64,000 bases of DNA, from NCBI GenBank assembly GCA_012934845.2, contig WNNJ02000601.1, forward strand, positions 124,001 to 188,000. Direction: 5' to 3'. Made by a program: the position numbers and the translations under genes. The notes under the pieces were generated by a model. That model was not told where the DNA came from. It ran no database searches and saw only the letters and a list, made by a program, of their open reading frames with translations. This DNA is from Pomphorhynchus laevis. Its lineage: Eukaryota; Acanthocephala; Palaeacanthocephala; Echinorhynchida; Pomphorhynchidae. Of this stretch, positions 53,240-63,537 are shown piece by piece (positions within the stretch are counted from its first letter, which is position 1; every line of letters starts with the position of its first letter).

Positions 53240-53815
53240 AATACTTTATTCAGAAATATTGCTTATCGCACTAATATCATCGTTTAACTCGTTCCTGAGA
53301 CAGAAATTTGATTCATAATGGTGAAAACAATGCATGTTTCTTGAAGCTCTTTGCTTTTCCTTAGATTCTTTATGGGATAACTCGAACTTAGATGGTACAG
53401 AACTGGGTAACCCATCTGGTAAAACATTAACAGAAACTTCACTGGGCTTAAGTGGATTCTCATGTACACGCATTAAGCTTGCCCTGATGTTGCTTTTTAT
53501 AAACCGCTCTTCAAATGTCGATTTTGTTTGTCGCGATATATGAATATTGTTTATTGGACTTTTCGTTCTATTACTGCTCACGATTGAAGATACGGTACTA
53601 GCTTTAAGTTCAACAGGCAATTTAATTTTATCTTTGATTTATTTCGATTAGTATATGGAATCAACCACAAAATTTACATACGTTCATCACCGTGAGCACC
53701 AATTCGCCTGTCCATCAACGTATCCCGTTTTCATAAATCTAGATGCACAGAAAAATTCACATATGACAGTGTAGCTGTCCCGCAACTTATTTAACATAGA
53801 GACTGTCGTATTCTT
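53240..53815 (-). pseudogene. Possible LINE ORF1 N-terminal relic
   Basis: Directly following the LINE-C tail on the minus strand: MLNKLRDSYTVICEFFCASR (about 53790-53730) resembles the second half of the Cys-rich ORF1 module. The open frame 53620-53246 (124 codons) is Ser/Lys/Glu-rich (KPSEVSVNVLPDGLPSSVPS) as in ORF1 linkers. No conserved second domain follows. A host exon cannot be excluded. Confidence 0.35.
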
Positions 53816-53899
53816 ATGATAAATTATTATATACAGAGCTTTGACCGAGAAGGCCGTTTTGCCCGCTCATCGTACATTACAAAACATTAAACAAACATA

Positions 53900-54610
53900 T
53901 CAATTCCAACCAAACCAAGGATAATAACTTCCAATGTTGCCTTGATCAGCGTGTCTTATCCAAGTGTTGACCATGGCTTTGAATTGGCTCAATGATGACG
54001 CAGTCATGATGTCGTGAGGCAATGCGTTCCACAACTTTCTCACTCTGCGTGACAATCGAGATACCATTGTCGACCTTCCAATTTGTCTTGCACGTAACGC
54101 GAGAGAATGACCCCTGCGACTTTGTAGGACATTCAATTTAACACATTCACTTGGGTATCCATCTATCCTCTTTACTATAGACCAAATCACAAACAGATCC
54201 AGAACGAGTAGTCTGGCTTGCACTGATATCATGCCTATTGAAGTTAAACGATCGCTATAATTCATCATTTTACATCTTCGAACGAGCTTGCTGTCACGAC
54301 GTAGAATTCACTCCAAATGTCTCATTTCACCTCTTGTAGAAGGGAATGATGCATGGATAGCATATTTGATATGGGGACGAACAAGCGCATTATATAGCCG
54401 AGCAAAACACTGAGGATATATTGACAAGAAATAAGTTTTTATAAGATAAATCATCTTCCTTGCTGAACAGCAACGTCTTTCAGTATCCATTCTAGTTTTA
54501 AGTGACGATTGCATAAGTATGCCAAGATCACGAACCTGATTGGTCGAAATGATACTATATGTCCCGACACTATACAAGGAAGACACATTGGACCTGCCGA
54601 GACGAATGTG
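53900..54610 (-). pseudogene. LINE-C ORF2 C-terminal region
   Basis: Two frames. 54586-54308: STNQVRDLGILMQSSLKTRM, YNALVRPHIKYAIHASFPST. 54268-53900: MMNYSDRLTSIGMISVQARL, SRRGHSLALRARQIGRSTMV and WNALPHDIMTASSLSQFKAM. The final stop is at 53900-53902. Residue order agrees with LINE-H 46075-46680. Confidence 0.85.
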
Positions 54611-54613
54611 TGA

Positions 54614-55492
54614 TCACTTAAAAATGTTTAACAATACCCCAGTATTAACACTCCATGTATAAACCCTGTCAATGTCACGCTGTAAGCGGATATGGTCATC
54701 TGCAGATATGACCTCACACCAGATTTTGATGTCGTCAGCAAAGGCTAAACACGGACAATTGAGCCGTGTGGGTAAACTGTTCATGAACATGTTAAACAAT
54801 AAAGGTCCTAGTACAGAACCCTGAGGAACTCCAGACCTAATTAAATGTGGTGAGGATAGGGTACTACCAACTCGTACTCTGAAAGATCTGTTAGATAGAA
54901 AATCTCTAATCCATCCTATAACTGAGCTATTAATGCCATAGCTGGCCACTGTTTGAATGAGGAGACTATGGGGAATACGATCAAACGCGCGACTAAAATC
55001 GAACAGAATAACATCAACTGCCTTTCCTTGAGACATGGATTCAATCCAGGCCTCACGGGCAAACAAAAGGTTGGTAAGGCAAGAACGTCCTTTTCTGAAG
55101 CCTTGTTGCTTAAAGCTATGCTGACCTGATATGCTCAAGTGTCTGAATATATGTTCGTGGATGATCATTTCCAGTACCTTACTTAAATGACTTGTAAGAC
55201 TTATAGCTCGATAGTTGTCTGCTATCCTCGTGTCACCCTTTTTAAATACCGGCACCACTATCGCACTATTCCATTCAGACGGTACCTTCATGCTATCCAG
55301 AGATGCCTGAAACAAGCTAGTGACCGAAGAAGCCAAATGTTGACTCAACACGCTGAGTAGATGCGGATGAATATCATCAGGACCTGAAGAAGATGAAGAC
55401 GACAAATGTAATCTAGTGATTGCACAATGAGTACGCGTACTTTGACGAACATATGACCAAAAGCGTTTGGGCGAGCTATTTAAATATTGCAC
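54614..55492 (-). pseudogene. LINE-C reverse transcriptase
   Basis: One frame of 292 codons: RFWSYVRQSTRTHC, a deletion before GPDDIHPHLL, WNSAIVVPVFKKGDTRIADN, YRAISLTSHLSKVLEMII, GFRKGRSCLTNLLFAREAW, ILFDFSRAFDRIPH (first catalytic Asp), SGVPQGSVLGPLLFNMFM and CLAFADDIKIWCEV (FADD, about 54740-54725). It ends in a stop after GVLLNIFK. The catalytic aspartates are present. Confidence 0.87.
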
Positions 55493-55499
55493 AATTTAG

Positions 55500-56688
55500 T
55501 CCTCATACTCCATACGTTTCTTAATTCTGAGGCGTTTATATGCATTGCGAGCAAGTTTGAATTGAGCAATCAAATTACCTTTGTGTCTACACTTTCTGAA
55601 CAAAGTGTTGCGTCTTTTGAGAGCTTCACGTAGACTACTGTCAAACCACGGAGGCTTCTTATGAGCAGTTTTACGTATTAATCTACGAGAAGCAAAATAA
55701 TCAGATATACGAATTAGTAAATCTCGAATGAAATGCCAACGTTCCTAGCTTCCAACATCACCACACTCAAAGTTCAACGAGGACACAAACTGTTGTAACA
55801 TCTCAACATCAACATGATGCCATGATCTCTTCGTCAATGAAGGTTCGACATCGATTGCAATAATATCTGAAGCTATAGTAAGCTTAAACACCAAAACATA
55901 GTGATCACTTTCTCCTATTGGATGATTGTGGGATATGTCACATATCTGACCATCTCTTTGAGAAAATACAAGATCAAGTATAGAACGTACGCTATCAGTG
56001 CCAAATCTAGTAATACTGAATGAGTAATTAATTACATACCAAGAACTCCCGTAGATTCTTATTCTCATTGGAACAGTTATCAATAATACTGTTGCCATCT
56101 TGATCAATCACCAGGGTCGGTAGATTTAAATCCCCAACTAATATGAATGAGTGATCACGCCTACTACAAGCTCTAGTTAAAATATGCATAAGCTCATCAT
56201 CTAAAATGGCTGATTTGGGTGTTCGATAAAGAACACCCAATGAAACGTGGAGGCTATATATAACAGGATCAACTATTAAGCACTCACAAGTTCCTTCTCC
56301 ATTTGAGTGTCTTACTATATTGCTAATAACGTTCCTATCCTGAACATAAAGTGCTACTCCTCCACCCCTTACGGTAAAATCTATCTGAACGTAATAATTG
56401 ATAACCTGGAATAAATACTACGTTATCAATAATGACATCGTGTAACTACGTCTCAGAAATAGCCAACGCGTCTGTATGCATAGAATGCGTCCAAACTCTG
56501 ACGTCATCAAGATTCGAAATTAAACTACGAATATTAGTGTAGCCAATGATATGAGCACGTTGAGAGGTGCAACCCCGAGAATGCACATCAGCATTCGGAA
56601 TCAAACAATCGAAGCAAATTAGATCGCCCTCGTTACGAGTGGACGCCAACGCACAAACGGCCTTTTCCGGACAACTCGAAAATCCCAA
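55500..56688 (-). pseudogene. LINE-C ORF2, APE domain and linker
   Basis: ATG at 56688 overlaps the ORF1 end by about 70 bp in a different frame. Blocks: IIGYTNIRSLISNLDDVRVW, DALAISET, then GVLYRTPKSAILDDEL (56240), FILVGDLNLPTLVID (GDLN variant), SILDLVFSQRDG and HPIGESDHYVLVFKL (catalytic SDH, about 55925-55880). The linker is KPPWFDSSLREALKRRN in other frames to about 55500. Stops near 56440, 56028 and 55500. Confidence 0.78.
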
Positions 56689-57990
56689 ATAACTAGGTTA
56701 TCTTCTTTTTCCAAAATGCGACGATTCAACTCAATCCTACCTTCTCTCATCATGCTTCTTTCCTCCATCGAATAATCAGGACGGATACGAACTATATCAT
56801 CACGCAATTTGTTCGAAACAGATATCACGAATCCAGCCTGTTCATTAGTTTCAAATACCACCTTTAACAACCTCGGGAAATCCAACCGCTTACCTAAACG
56901 ATATAGACCAAGCACCTTAATTTGTCCGACAAAGTCGCGGCTCTCGCCTGCGCATATATGAGTTAATACGGAATGTACATGGTCTAAATCCGCGTCCATT
57001 TTCTCTGCTTGGTGTATGATGATAGAGCCTCAGGCACATTTTGAAGGATTATGCATCGATTTCGCGAGGTGCTACGCTCTTTACCCGATTGATTCGCTTT
57101 TTGTGGTTTACCGGTCATAATGTGACTTGAACTAAAATTGTGAGGATTACGAATATGCGATGAACTTTGCTCTTCCCGATCATTGCAACTGTTTGCCATC
57201 AAATCTCCAGACACTTTGCGACCATCAGCAACAGCAAGTTCAATCAATTACGACTTGTCACCACTACTTGATTTCCAGATGTTTTTGTAGTTGATTGTGA
57301 GTCCGGTTCTATGAAACGCGTGCTATTTGAGAAACTGGCAGTAGAACCATCAATTGATTCGGATTGATCACGCAGTTTCTCGTTTTGGGCTAAACGAGTA
57401 TCCAGAGAATAAGCAGGGTGAGCTTTAGCTTTCACGGAGATCGTAGAGCGGCAAGGGCGAATCCCATCACTGAATTATTTGACACCTGAGAAGGTCAATT
57501 CTTGGCCTGCGGGGCTATTGCTGGAGATGCTCTGGTGAACCTCTTCGGTCACTGTACCGCACATGCGTGAGTGCTTACTGCCCCTTGTCCAGATGCGAGT
57601 CGACCTAGCCTGTTCGCTAGTATCTCTCGACCAATTGATAGGTGTACATAAAGTATCTTCTGAGGAAAGGCAGAGTTTATTCAATGCCAAGTGATTCGAT
57701 TGGTGGGGTTTTGAAAAAGAGGATGAGATCTACTTTGTGATCTGATTTCTGAGATCATCAATTTGTGCTCGGAGTTCATTGATTTGATATGTTGCACAGA
57801 GCCCACGCGTGAAATGGCCACTTTTCACTGCCTGATATTCAATAGGGTGAACAAGGATGCTCCAGCATTGACAATCTTTTTGATCGCAAGCCACCTGTTT
57901 TTCAGAATATTGCACTGTTTTGTCAGGGACACGCTGCTTTCTGCGATTGCGCTTGTTTGCCACCGTTATTTTCGTCATTGTCGGCTTCAT
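56619..57990 (-). pseudogene. LINE-C ORF1 protein, frameshifted
   Basis: ATG at 57990 (MKPTMTKITVANKRNRRKQR). The Cys-rich module is VACDQKDCQCWSILVH followed by FTRGLCATY, then a coiled-coil-like NELRAQIDDLRNQI. Middle segments in other frames are Ser-rich (57435-57244). The conserved domain starts in the frame at 57247 (RNRCIILQNVPEALSS) and continues at 56999-56619: HSVLTHICAGESRDF, VLGLYRLGKRLDFPRLLKVV, SMEERSMMREGRIELNRR and WDFRVVRKRPFVRWRP. The order matches ORF1 of LINE-G and HT. Two or three shifts. Confidence 0.8.
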
Positions 57991-58308
57991 TATGGATGTC
58001 CAATGATTGTATGTTATGTACTTTATGTTTGGTAATTCTCGTCCGGTAACTAGTCAAGCAATTCGTAATTTTATCGTAACGTTGTCGTGAGGTTGTCGTG
58101 AGGTTGTCGTAAATATTTATTTCCACAAGTTATTAGCGGCAAGTGGTTCAACGATTTGTATATATGTATTTTAGATTTTGTATGTTAATATTGTATGTTA
58201 TTTATTGTAAGTAGCTTTAATTATTATTATATATCGACTTCCAAGGGAGCTGAAGCTCGTGAGGAAGCATCACATCGAATAAAAAACAGAAAAAAACGTA
58301 AAAAAACA

Positions 58309-59445
58309 TCAAGAGTTCACGAGGTCAAGCTTTAGGCATTCTTTGAATTGCACCGCAGAAGAGCTGTTGATTACACCAGGTGATAATCCATTCCATCGTT
58401 TACAGACGCGACCCATCACTGTCGTGCAATTTGTTCGATGCTTTGAGCGATCCTTTAAACATAGCTTGTGTCCACGTAACATTGAGGATTCACGAAGACA
58501 GAACAGCTGCTTACACGGATAGTTAGGCACGCGCAGCGACATCCACACTAGTGTAAGATCTGCAATCAACAGATCGCATTCAATAGATCTTATACCCAAC
58601 GTCTCTAGTCTAACTGGATAAGGAATGGAGCGAGTTGCCGGAACCAAGTGCTTGGCTCTTCTCAAAATGTTGTCGAATTCACTCAATTCTGATTTCAGTT
58701 GAGGGTGTGTCGCGTGAGATGCATAGAGCATATGTGATTTTAAGAGACTCGAATATACAATGCGTAAAGCCTTTGGCTCAAGTCGTCTAACGTTTCGATG
58801 AAGAAATCCTAAAATTCTATGGCATTTTGCAATAATCGCAGAAGAATGAAGACGAAATTTTAAATTGGAGGAGATAACAACACCTAGATCAGTAAAGTGA
58901 TTTACTGATTCGATAACTGTTGAGCTGAATTGATAAGAAGGGGAAGGTAATCGGGATTGACCAATTATCATATGTCGACATTTACAAACATTGATTACTA
59001 AGCCGTGTGATGAACACCAACTACTAACTTTATACAAATCTGATTGTAGTAGGGGAGAGCTAGAACAACCACTAAATAAAGGGCACCACAGTTTCATGTA
59101 ATCGGCGTATAATAGGCACTGGCATGTAACATTTTCAGCGATTTCGTTTATGTAGATATTAAACAAAGTGGGACTAAGGATACAGCCTTGTGGAACACCT
59201 TGAGTGAGATAAAACATTCAGAAAGAGACTCACCAACTCGCACAGCAAAGGAACGTCTACTCAAGAATTCACGTATCCAGAGACAGACGTGCTTTGAGAA
59301 TCCGTAATTTCCAAGTTTCCACAGTAAAATTGGATGCATGACCTAATCAAAAGCTTTGGACAAATCAATAAAGACGACATCAACCGGCACCCCCTGTTCG
59401 ACAAAACCGGCCCAGCTTTCGCGTGCTAATGTTAGATTAGTTGAA
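58309..59445 (-). pseudogene. LINE-B2 ORF2, reverse transcriptase and C-terminus
   Basis: After the insertion: TNLTLARESWAGFVEQGVPV, VVFIDLSKAFD with a stop just after it (59340-59342), then IREFLSRRSFAVRVGESLSE, TQGVPQGCILSPTLFNIYIN and LLYADYMKLW, where the catalytic YADD has become YADY (about 59115-59095). The C-terminal RESSMLRGHKLCLKDRSKHR and RVCKRWNGLSPGVINSS end at 58309. The YADY change would abolish RT activity. Confidence 0.85.
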
Positions 59446-60238
59446 AAAAAGGATTTATTTTAACGTGGCAAATGCGTGCCAGCGCACGCTTACATGACCA
59501 CAACAAAACAAAACTGTGAATCAGGTGTCGAGGTGTGAACGGAGGAGGTGTTTGAATGTGATAAAGGAGGGAGCGCGGCGAACGTCGAGAAGGAGTTGTT
59601 TCCAGGCGAGTGAGGCGGCTACGAGGAAGGATCGGAGACCGTAGTTGTTGGAGTAATTAGAAACGTGGAGTAAGAGGGTATGACAGGAACGAAGCGATAG
59701 CGAGGTGGGGCGAGTATCGTCTAAGAAAGGAAGGTTGATGAACGATGGGGAGCCGACAGCGATGAGACGAAAAGTAACGATAAGAAGGCGAAGTTTGATG
59801 CGGATGTGGATGGTGGGCCAGGAGAGTTGGGCAAAATATGTGGATGTGTGGTCGAAAGGACGGAGACAAAAGAGCCCTCGAACGGCGGTGTTGATTATTC
59901 GTTGTAGGGGTAGGATGATGGATTTTGGAGAATTGGCGAAAAGGCTTAGGCAGTAATCGATTTTAGGGAAAAGAAGCGATGAAAGAAGAGACATACAAGA
60001 ACGGAAGTCGATAAGGGGGCGGATACGGCGGATGTCACGAAGAATTAAGTTAGACGAGCGGACCTTGTCACGGACGAAGGGTTTAAGGGAAAGGTGATCA
60101 TCGAAATGGAAGCCTAAGAAAGTGAGATTGTGGACTATAGGGATGATCGATGAGGCAAAAGATACAATGGGAGGAGATATGCTTGGTTTACGGGGAAGGA
60201 TCCACATTATTTTGGACTTTTCGGCGTTTAGAACGAGA
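59446..60238 (-). mobile_element. HT-b 3' fragment nested in LINE-B2 (first)
   Basis: On the minus strand from LVLNAEKSKIMWILPRK (60238) to the 3' hairpin (about 59475-59490) and GCCACGTTAAAATAAATCC plus a T run. Flanked by TGAA on both sides (59442-59445 and 60239-60242), a short target duplication or microhomology. The fragment frame 60235-59521 is open except that SHLDT replaces SHLLDT at the end. Confidence 0.88.
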
Positions 60239-60842
60239 TGAAGTAGAGTGATGTTTTCTAAACCCATGCTGTTTATTAGATAAAATATTGAATTTGTCCA
60301 AATGAGAAGATACATACCTCAGAATCAGTTTATCCATCACCTTGCAAGCAATACACGTCAAACTTATTGGCCGACAATTTTGATGATTTACCTTATCCCC
60401 CTTATTGAAAACTGGAATGACTAATCTGGGATTATGCCAGTTCTCAAGGACCAATAGTAAATATCAAAAAGCGGAAGATATATATTCGATGCAACTTTGC
60501 GTAATAATATACTAGGAATACCATCAGGACCTAAACTATTTTTAGCCGGTAGCTTCGATAAAATATTAAGAACATCGAGCGGGTCAAAATAGAGGTTAGA
60601 ATCCTGGTACTGGAGAGAAGAATTGTCTATCGTTATGTTATAGTCACATAGGGAAAATCGATTGCGAGTGAGACAAAAGTTCTTGGCAAGGAGATTGGCA
60701 ATGGAAAGAGGAGAAACCGATTTTCGATCAATATCAACCAGACAGTTGATTGACGAAGATAACCTCTTACGGTTGCCAAGTAGTTGAAAAAGTCTCTTTT
60801 GATCGACATGAGACAAGGAACATATGGCAGCAATGAATTGAT
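60239..60842 (-). pseudogene. LINE-B2 ORF2, linker to RT entry
   Basis: Frames 60816-60421 and 60454-60239: LFQLLGNRKRLSSSINCLVD, FDPLDVLNILSKLPAKNSLG, PDGIPSILLRKVASNIYLPL, RLVIPVFNKGDKVNHQNCRP, ISLTCIACKVMDKLILRYVS and NKQHGFRKHHST. The next RT block (TNLTLARESWAG) follows after the HT-b insertion at 59445. Confidence 0.85.
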
Positions 60843-61963
60843 TTAAAAAAGTTTAAAAATTTTTTTAACGTGGCAAATGCGTGCCAGCGCACGCTTATAT
60901 GACCACAACAAAACAAAAATGTAAATAATGTGTCGAAAAGGTGTGAACGGAGGAGGTGTTTGAATGTGATACAGGAGGGAGCGCGGCAGATGTCAGAGGG
61001 AGTTAATTCTAGGCGAGTGAGGCGGCGACGAGGAAGTATCGGAGACCGTAGTTGTTGGAGTAATTAGGAACGTGGAGTAAGAGGGTATGACAGGAACGAA
61101 GCGATAGCGAGGTGGGGCGAGTATCGTCTAAGAAAAGAAGGTTGATGAACGATGGGGAGCCGACAGCGATGAGACGAAAAGTAACGAGAAGAAGGCGGAG
61201 TTTGATGCGGATGTGGATGGTAGGCCAGGAGAGTTGGGCAAAATATGTGGATGTGTGGTCGAAGCGACGGAGACGAAAGAGCACTCGAACGGCGGTGTTG
61301 ATTATTCGTTGTAGGGGTAGGATGGTGGATTTTGGAGAATTGGCGAAAAGGCTAAGGCAGTAATCGATTTTAGGGAAAAGAAGCGATGAAAGAAGAGACA
61401 TACAAGAACGGAAGTCGATAAGGGGGCGGATACGGCGGATGTCACGGAGAATTAAGTTAGATGAGCGGACCTTGTCACGGACGAAGGGTTTAAGGGATAG
61501 GTGATCATCGAAATGGACGCCTAAGAAAGTGAGATTGTGGACTATGGGGATGATCGATGATGCAAAATATACAAAGGGAGTAGATATGTTTGGTTGACGG
61601 GGGAGGATCCACATTATTTTGGACTTTTCGGGGTTTAGAACGAGATGGAGATTGGAGAGACGTTTGTAGATATAAGAAAGACAGTTTGAGGCAGAAATGC
61701 CGATATCGTGTATGCGATGTGCGGGTGCATGAGCATAGATTAGAGTGTCATCGGCGTATTGCATGACGTTAAAAGAGTAAGGTTTGATAAATTGAGAAAG
61801 ATCGCCAAGCAGAAGAGAGAAAAGCAGGGGACCTAGGACTGAACCTTGTGGGCCCCGCAAAAAATAGGGATGGTAGGGGAGAATGATGAATTAGAACAGA
61901 CGAGAAAGGAACGGTCGGATAGATATGAGGTGAACAATGCTACGGAGGAGGAAGAAAATCCGT
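60843..61963 (-). mobile_element. HT-b 3' fragment nested in LINE-B2 (second)
   Basis: On the minus strand from TTACGGATTTTCTTCC (61963) to the hairpin (about 60878-60893) and GCCACGTTAAAAAAATT. Flanked by the 7-bp direct repeat AATTGAT (60836-60842 and 61964-61970), a good target-site duplication. The frame at 61860-61009 encodes GSVLGPLLFSLLLGDLSQFI, NVMQYADDTLIYAHAPAHRI (YADD intact), LNPEKSKIMWIL and the C-terminal region to about 61009, then a shift. Confidence 0.88.
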
Positions 61964-62840
61964 AATTGATGTTTCTTCTGACGTTTAAGAGAAGTCACCC
62001 TGTTGCGAATGGTAGTATAAAATCTGAAGGATCAGAGTCCACGCTTAAATAGTAGGAATGCATGATCACGTTCTCTGACAGCTCGCTTCAACTCACTGTC
62101 AAACCATTTGGGTTTGGAGGATGGTGGTTTACGTGTTACGCAAGGGGAAAATGCGTGAAGTAGATTAATCAATGTTGTGTGGAGGAACGACCAGGCCACA
62201 TGAACACCGACTGTTCTAGCACAAGGCCATCTCACTAGGCTCAGCATTTTATTAATTGTATCGTAATCCGCATTCATAACACCAATTGTTTTTTTTTAAT
62301 TCACCAGACTCGAAATATGACCAGGTAGGATGACACGTAAAGTGCAGTGATCGCTAGAGCCTAATGGCGGACCGCAACTTAATGACTCAACGACATAATC
62401 ATTGGTACATAGGCATAAATCTAGCAGGGAATGACTTTTATTACGGATATGAGTATTACAATGGACAAGCTGACAAAGTGTGAGCTCATTGAATACATCA
62501 AGTAAGGCTGATGATTCTTCATCACACCCCTCGATCGCGATATAAGAGACCCAATCGATATTTGGAGTGTTAAGATCTCCGCAGATAAAGGTATCCACAT
62601 CGCCGGAACAGTGATGTTTTAACGACTTGATGATGAGTGGTGTTTTTGGTCGAGGACTACGATAAACAATACAAATGCGATAGACCTTACCTCGTTCCTC
62701 CGTCACTTCAATCCACAATTTTTTTTATAAAAAAATACACCCGTCATCACATATTTTCAGACTACTTGGCTTTAATATGGCGTCATAACCAGTACACCCT
62801 TTGTAGCAAATATTTTGAAAATGATATTGCAGCTGTCTTT
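61964..62840 (-). pseudogene. LINE-B2 ORF2, APE domain and linker
   Basis: From about 62810: YDAILKPSSLKICDDGCIFL in a neighbouring frame, then RICIVYRSPRPKTPL, FICGDLNTPNIDWVSY (GDLN variant), HSLLDLCLC and GPPLGSSDHCTLRVIL (catalytic SDH) in the frame at 62718-62296. The frame at 62277-62032 adds KPKWFDSELKRAVRERDHAF. The linker VTSLKRQKKH, as in LINE-B1 VTALKRQKRR, is cut at 61964-61970 by the HT-b insertion. Confidence 0.82.
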
Positions 62841-63256
62841 CGAAAAGGAGATTAAAAGCAATAAAACTGTTTTAGTTATCAACTGATTGTAAGTAGTTAA
62901 TAGTAGTTAACAAGATAGTTTAAACGGTCTAAATATACTTATAGTAACACTATGCTTGTTACCTTCCCGTTTATCATTTATAACAAGAGCGTAATTGTAA
63001 GTATTTATATTTTTAAATCAAGAATAATAAATCCAAGATACCAGGGATCTTCACAGTGATTGCAAATGTTTAATCTTATACCTTAAACTATACTGTTAGC
63101 TAGCTTTGCAAATATTTATATCTTTAAACTAAGAAAACCTCTTTTAAAGATTAACGATAATATCGTTTATATTGGATATTATAAAATCTTCAATATAAAC
63201 AATTATTTAATATAATATAAATTAAATATAAATATTTAACTTCCAATATACACATT
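62841..63256. other. AT-rich stretch without recognisable gene
   Basis: AT-rich sequence between the LINE-B2 5' edge and the HT-b 5' end; nothing supported. Confidence 0.5.
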
Positions 63257-63346
63257 AAAAAAATTTTGGTTTCTAATAAACATACAATCTAAAGTAAATG
63301 CAATCTAAAGTAAATACAAAAAGTTACAAACATCTTACAACGACAA

Positions 63347-63530
63347 CTATCGACGACAACCATCGACGACAACCATCGACGACAACCATCGACGACAACC
63401 ATCGACGACAACCATCGACGACAACCATCGACGACAACCATCGACGACAACCATCGACGACAACCATCGACGACAACCATCGACGACAACCATCGACGAC
63501 AACCATCGACGACAACCATCGACGACAACC
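63347..63530 (+). repeat. 13-bp tandem array in HT-b 5' UTR (about 14 units)
   Basis: Clean CATCGACGACAAC units with the first one altered (CTATCGACGACAAC), ending just before CATCGTTTATGGGAGG. Compared with about 26 units at 4287, the copy number clearly varies among copies. Confidence 0.92.
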
Positions 63531-63537
63531 ATCGTTT

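Larger units (their letters stand above)
53815..58130 (-). mobile_element. LINE-C, CR1-like, nearly full length
   Basis: On the minus strand: 5' region with 2-3 copies of an 11-bp unit (GACAACCTCAC, about 58112-58080), ORF1 from 57990, ORF2 from 56688 and a 3' UTR with ACGGCCTTCTCGGTCAAAGC and a TATAATAATTTATC tail at about 53830-53815. It begins only about 70 bp after the 3' end of LINE-B2. About 4.3 kb. Confidence 0.85.
58200..62840 (-). mobile_element. LINE-B2, interrupted twice by HT-b
   Basis: Minus-strand segments of one element: 62840-61964 (APE and linker), 60842-60239 (linker to RT entry) and 59445-58200 (RT, C-terminus and 3' UTR with GAGCTTCAGCTC and a TATATAATAATAATTAAAG tail). 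Joined, they follow the same order as LINE-B1. The two gaps are exactly filled by HT-b fragments with duplicated target bases. Confidence 0.87.

Noticed and set aside
53334-53543. Plus-strand frame in the ORF1-like relic region
   Set aside because: No recognisable motif; the minus-strand frame is longer and follows LINE-C in a plausible ORF1 context.
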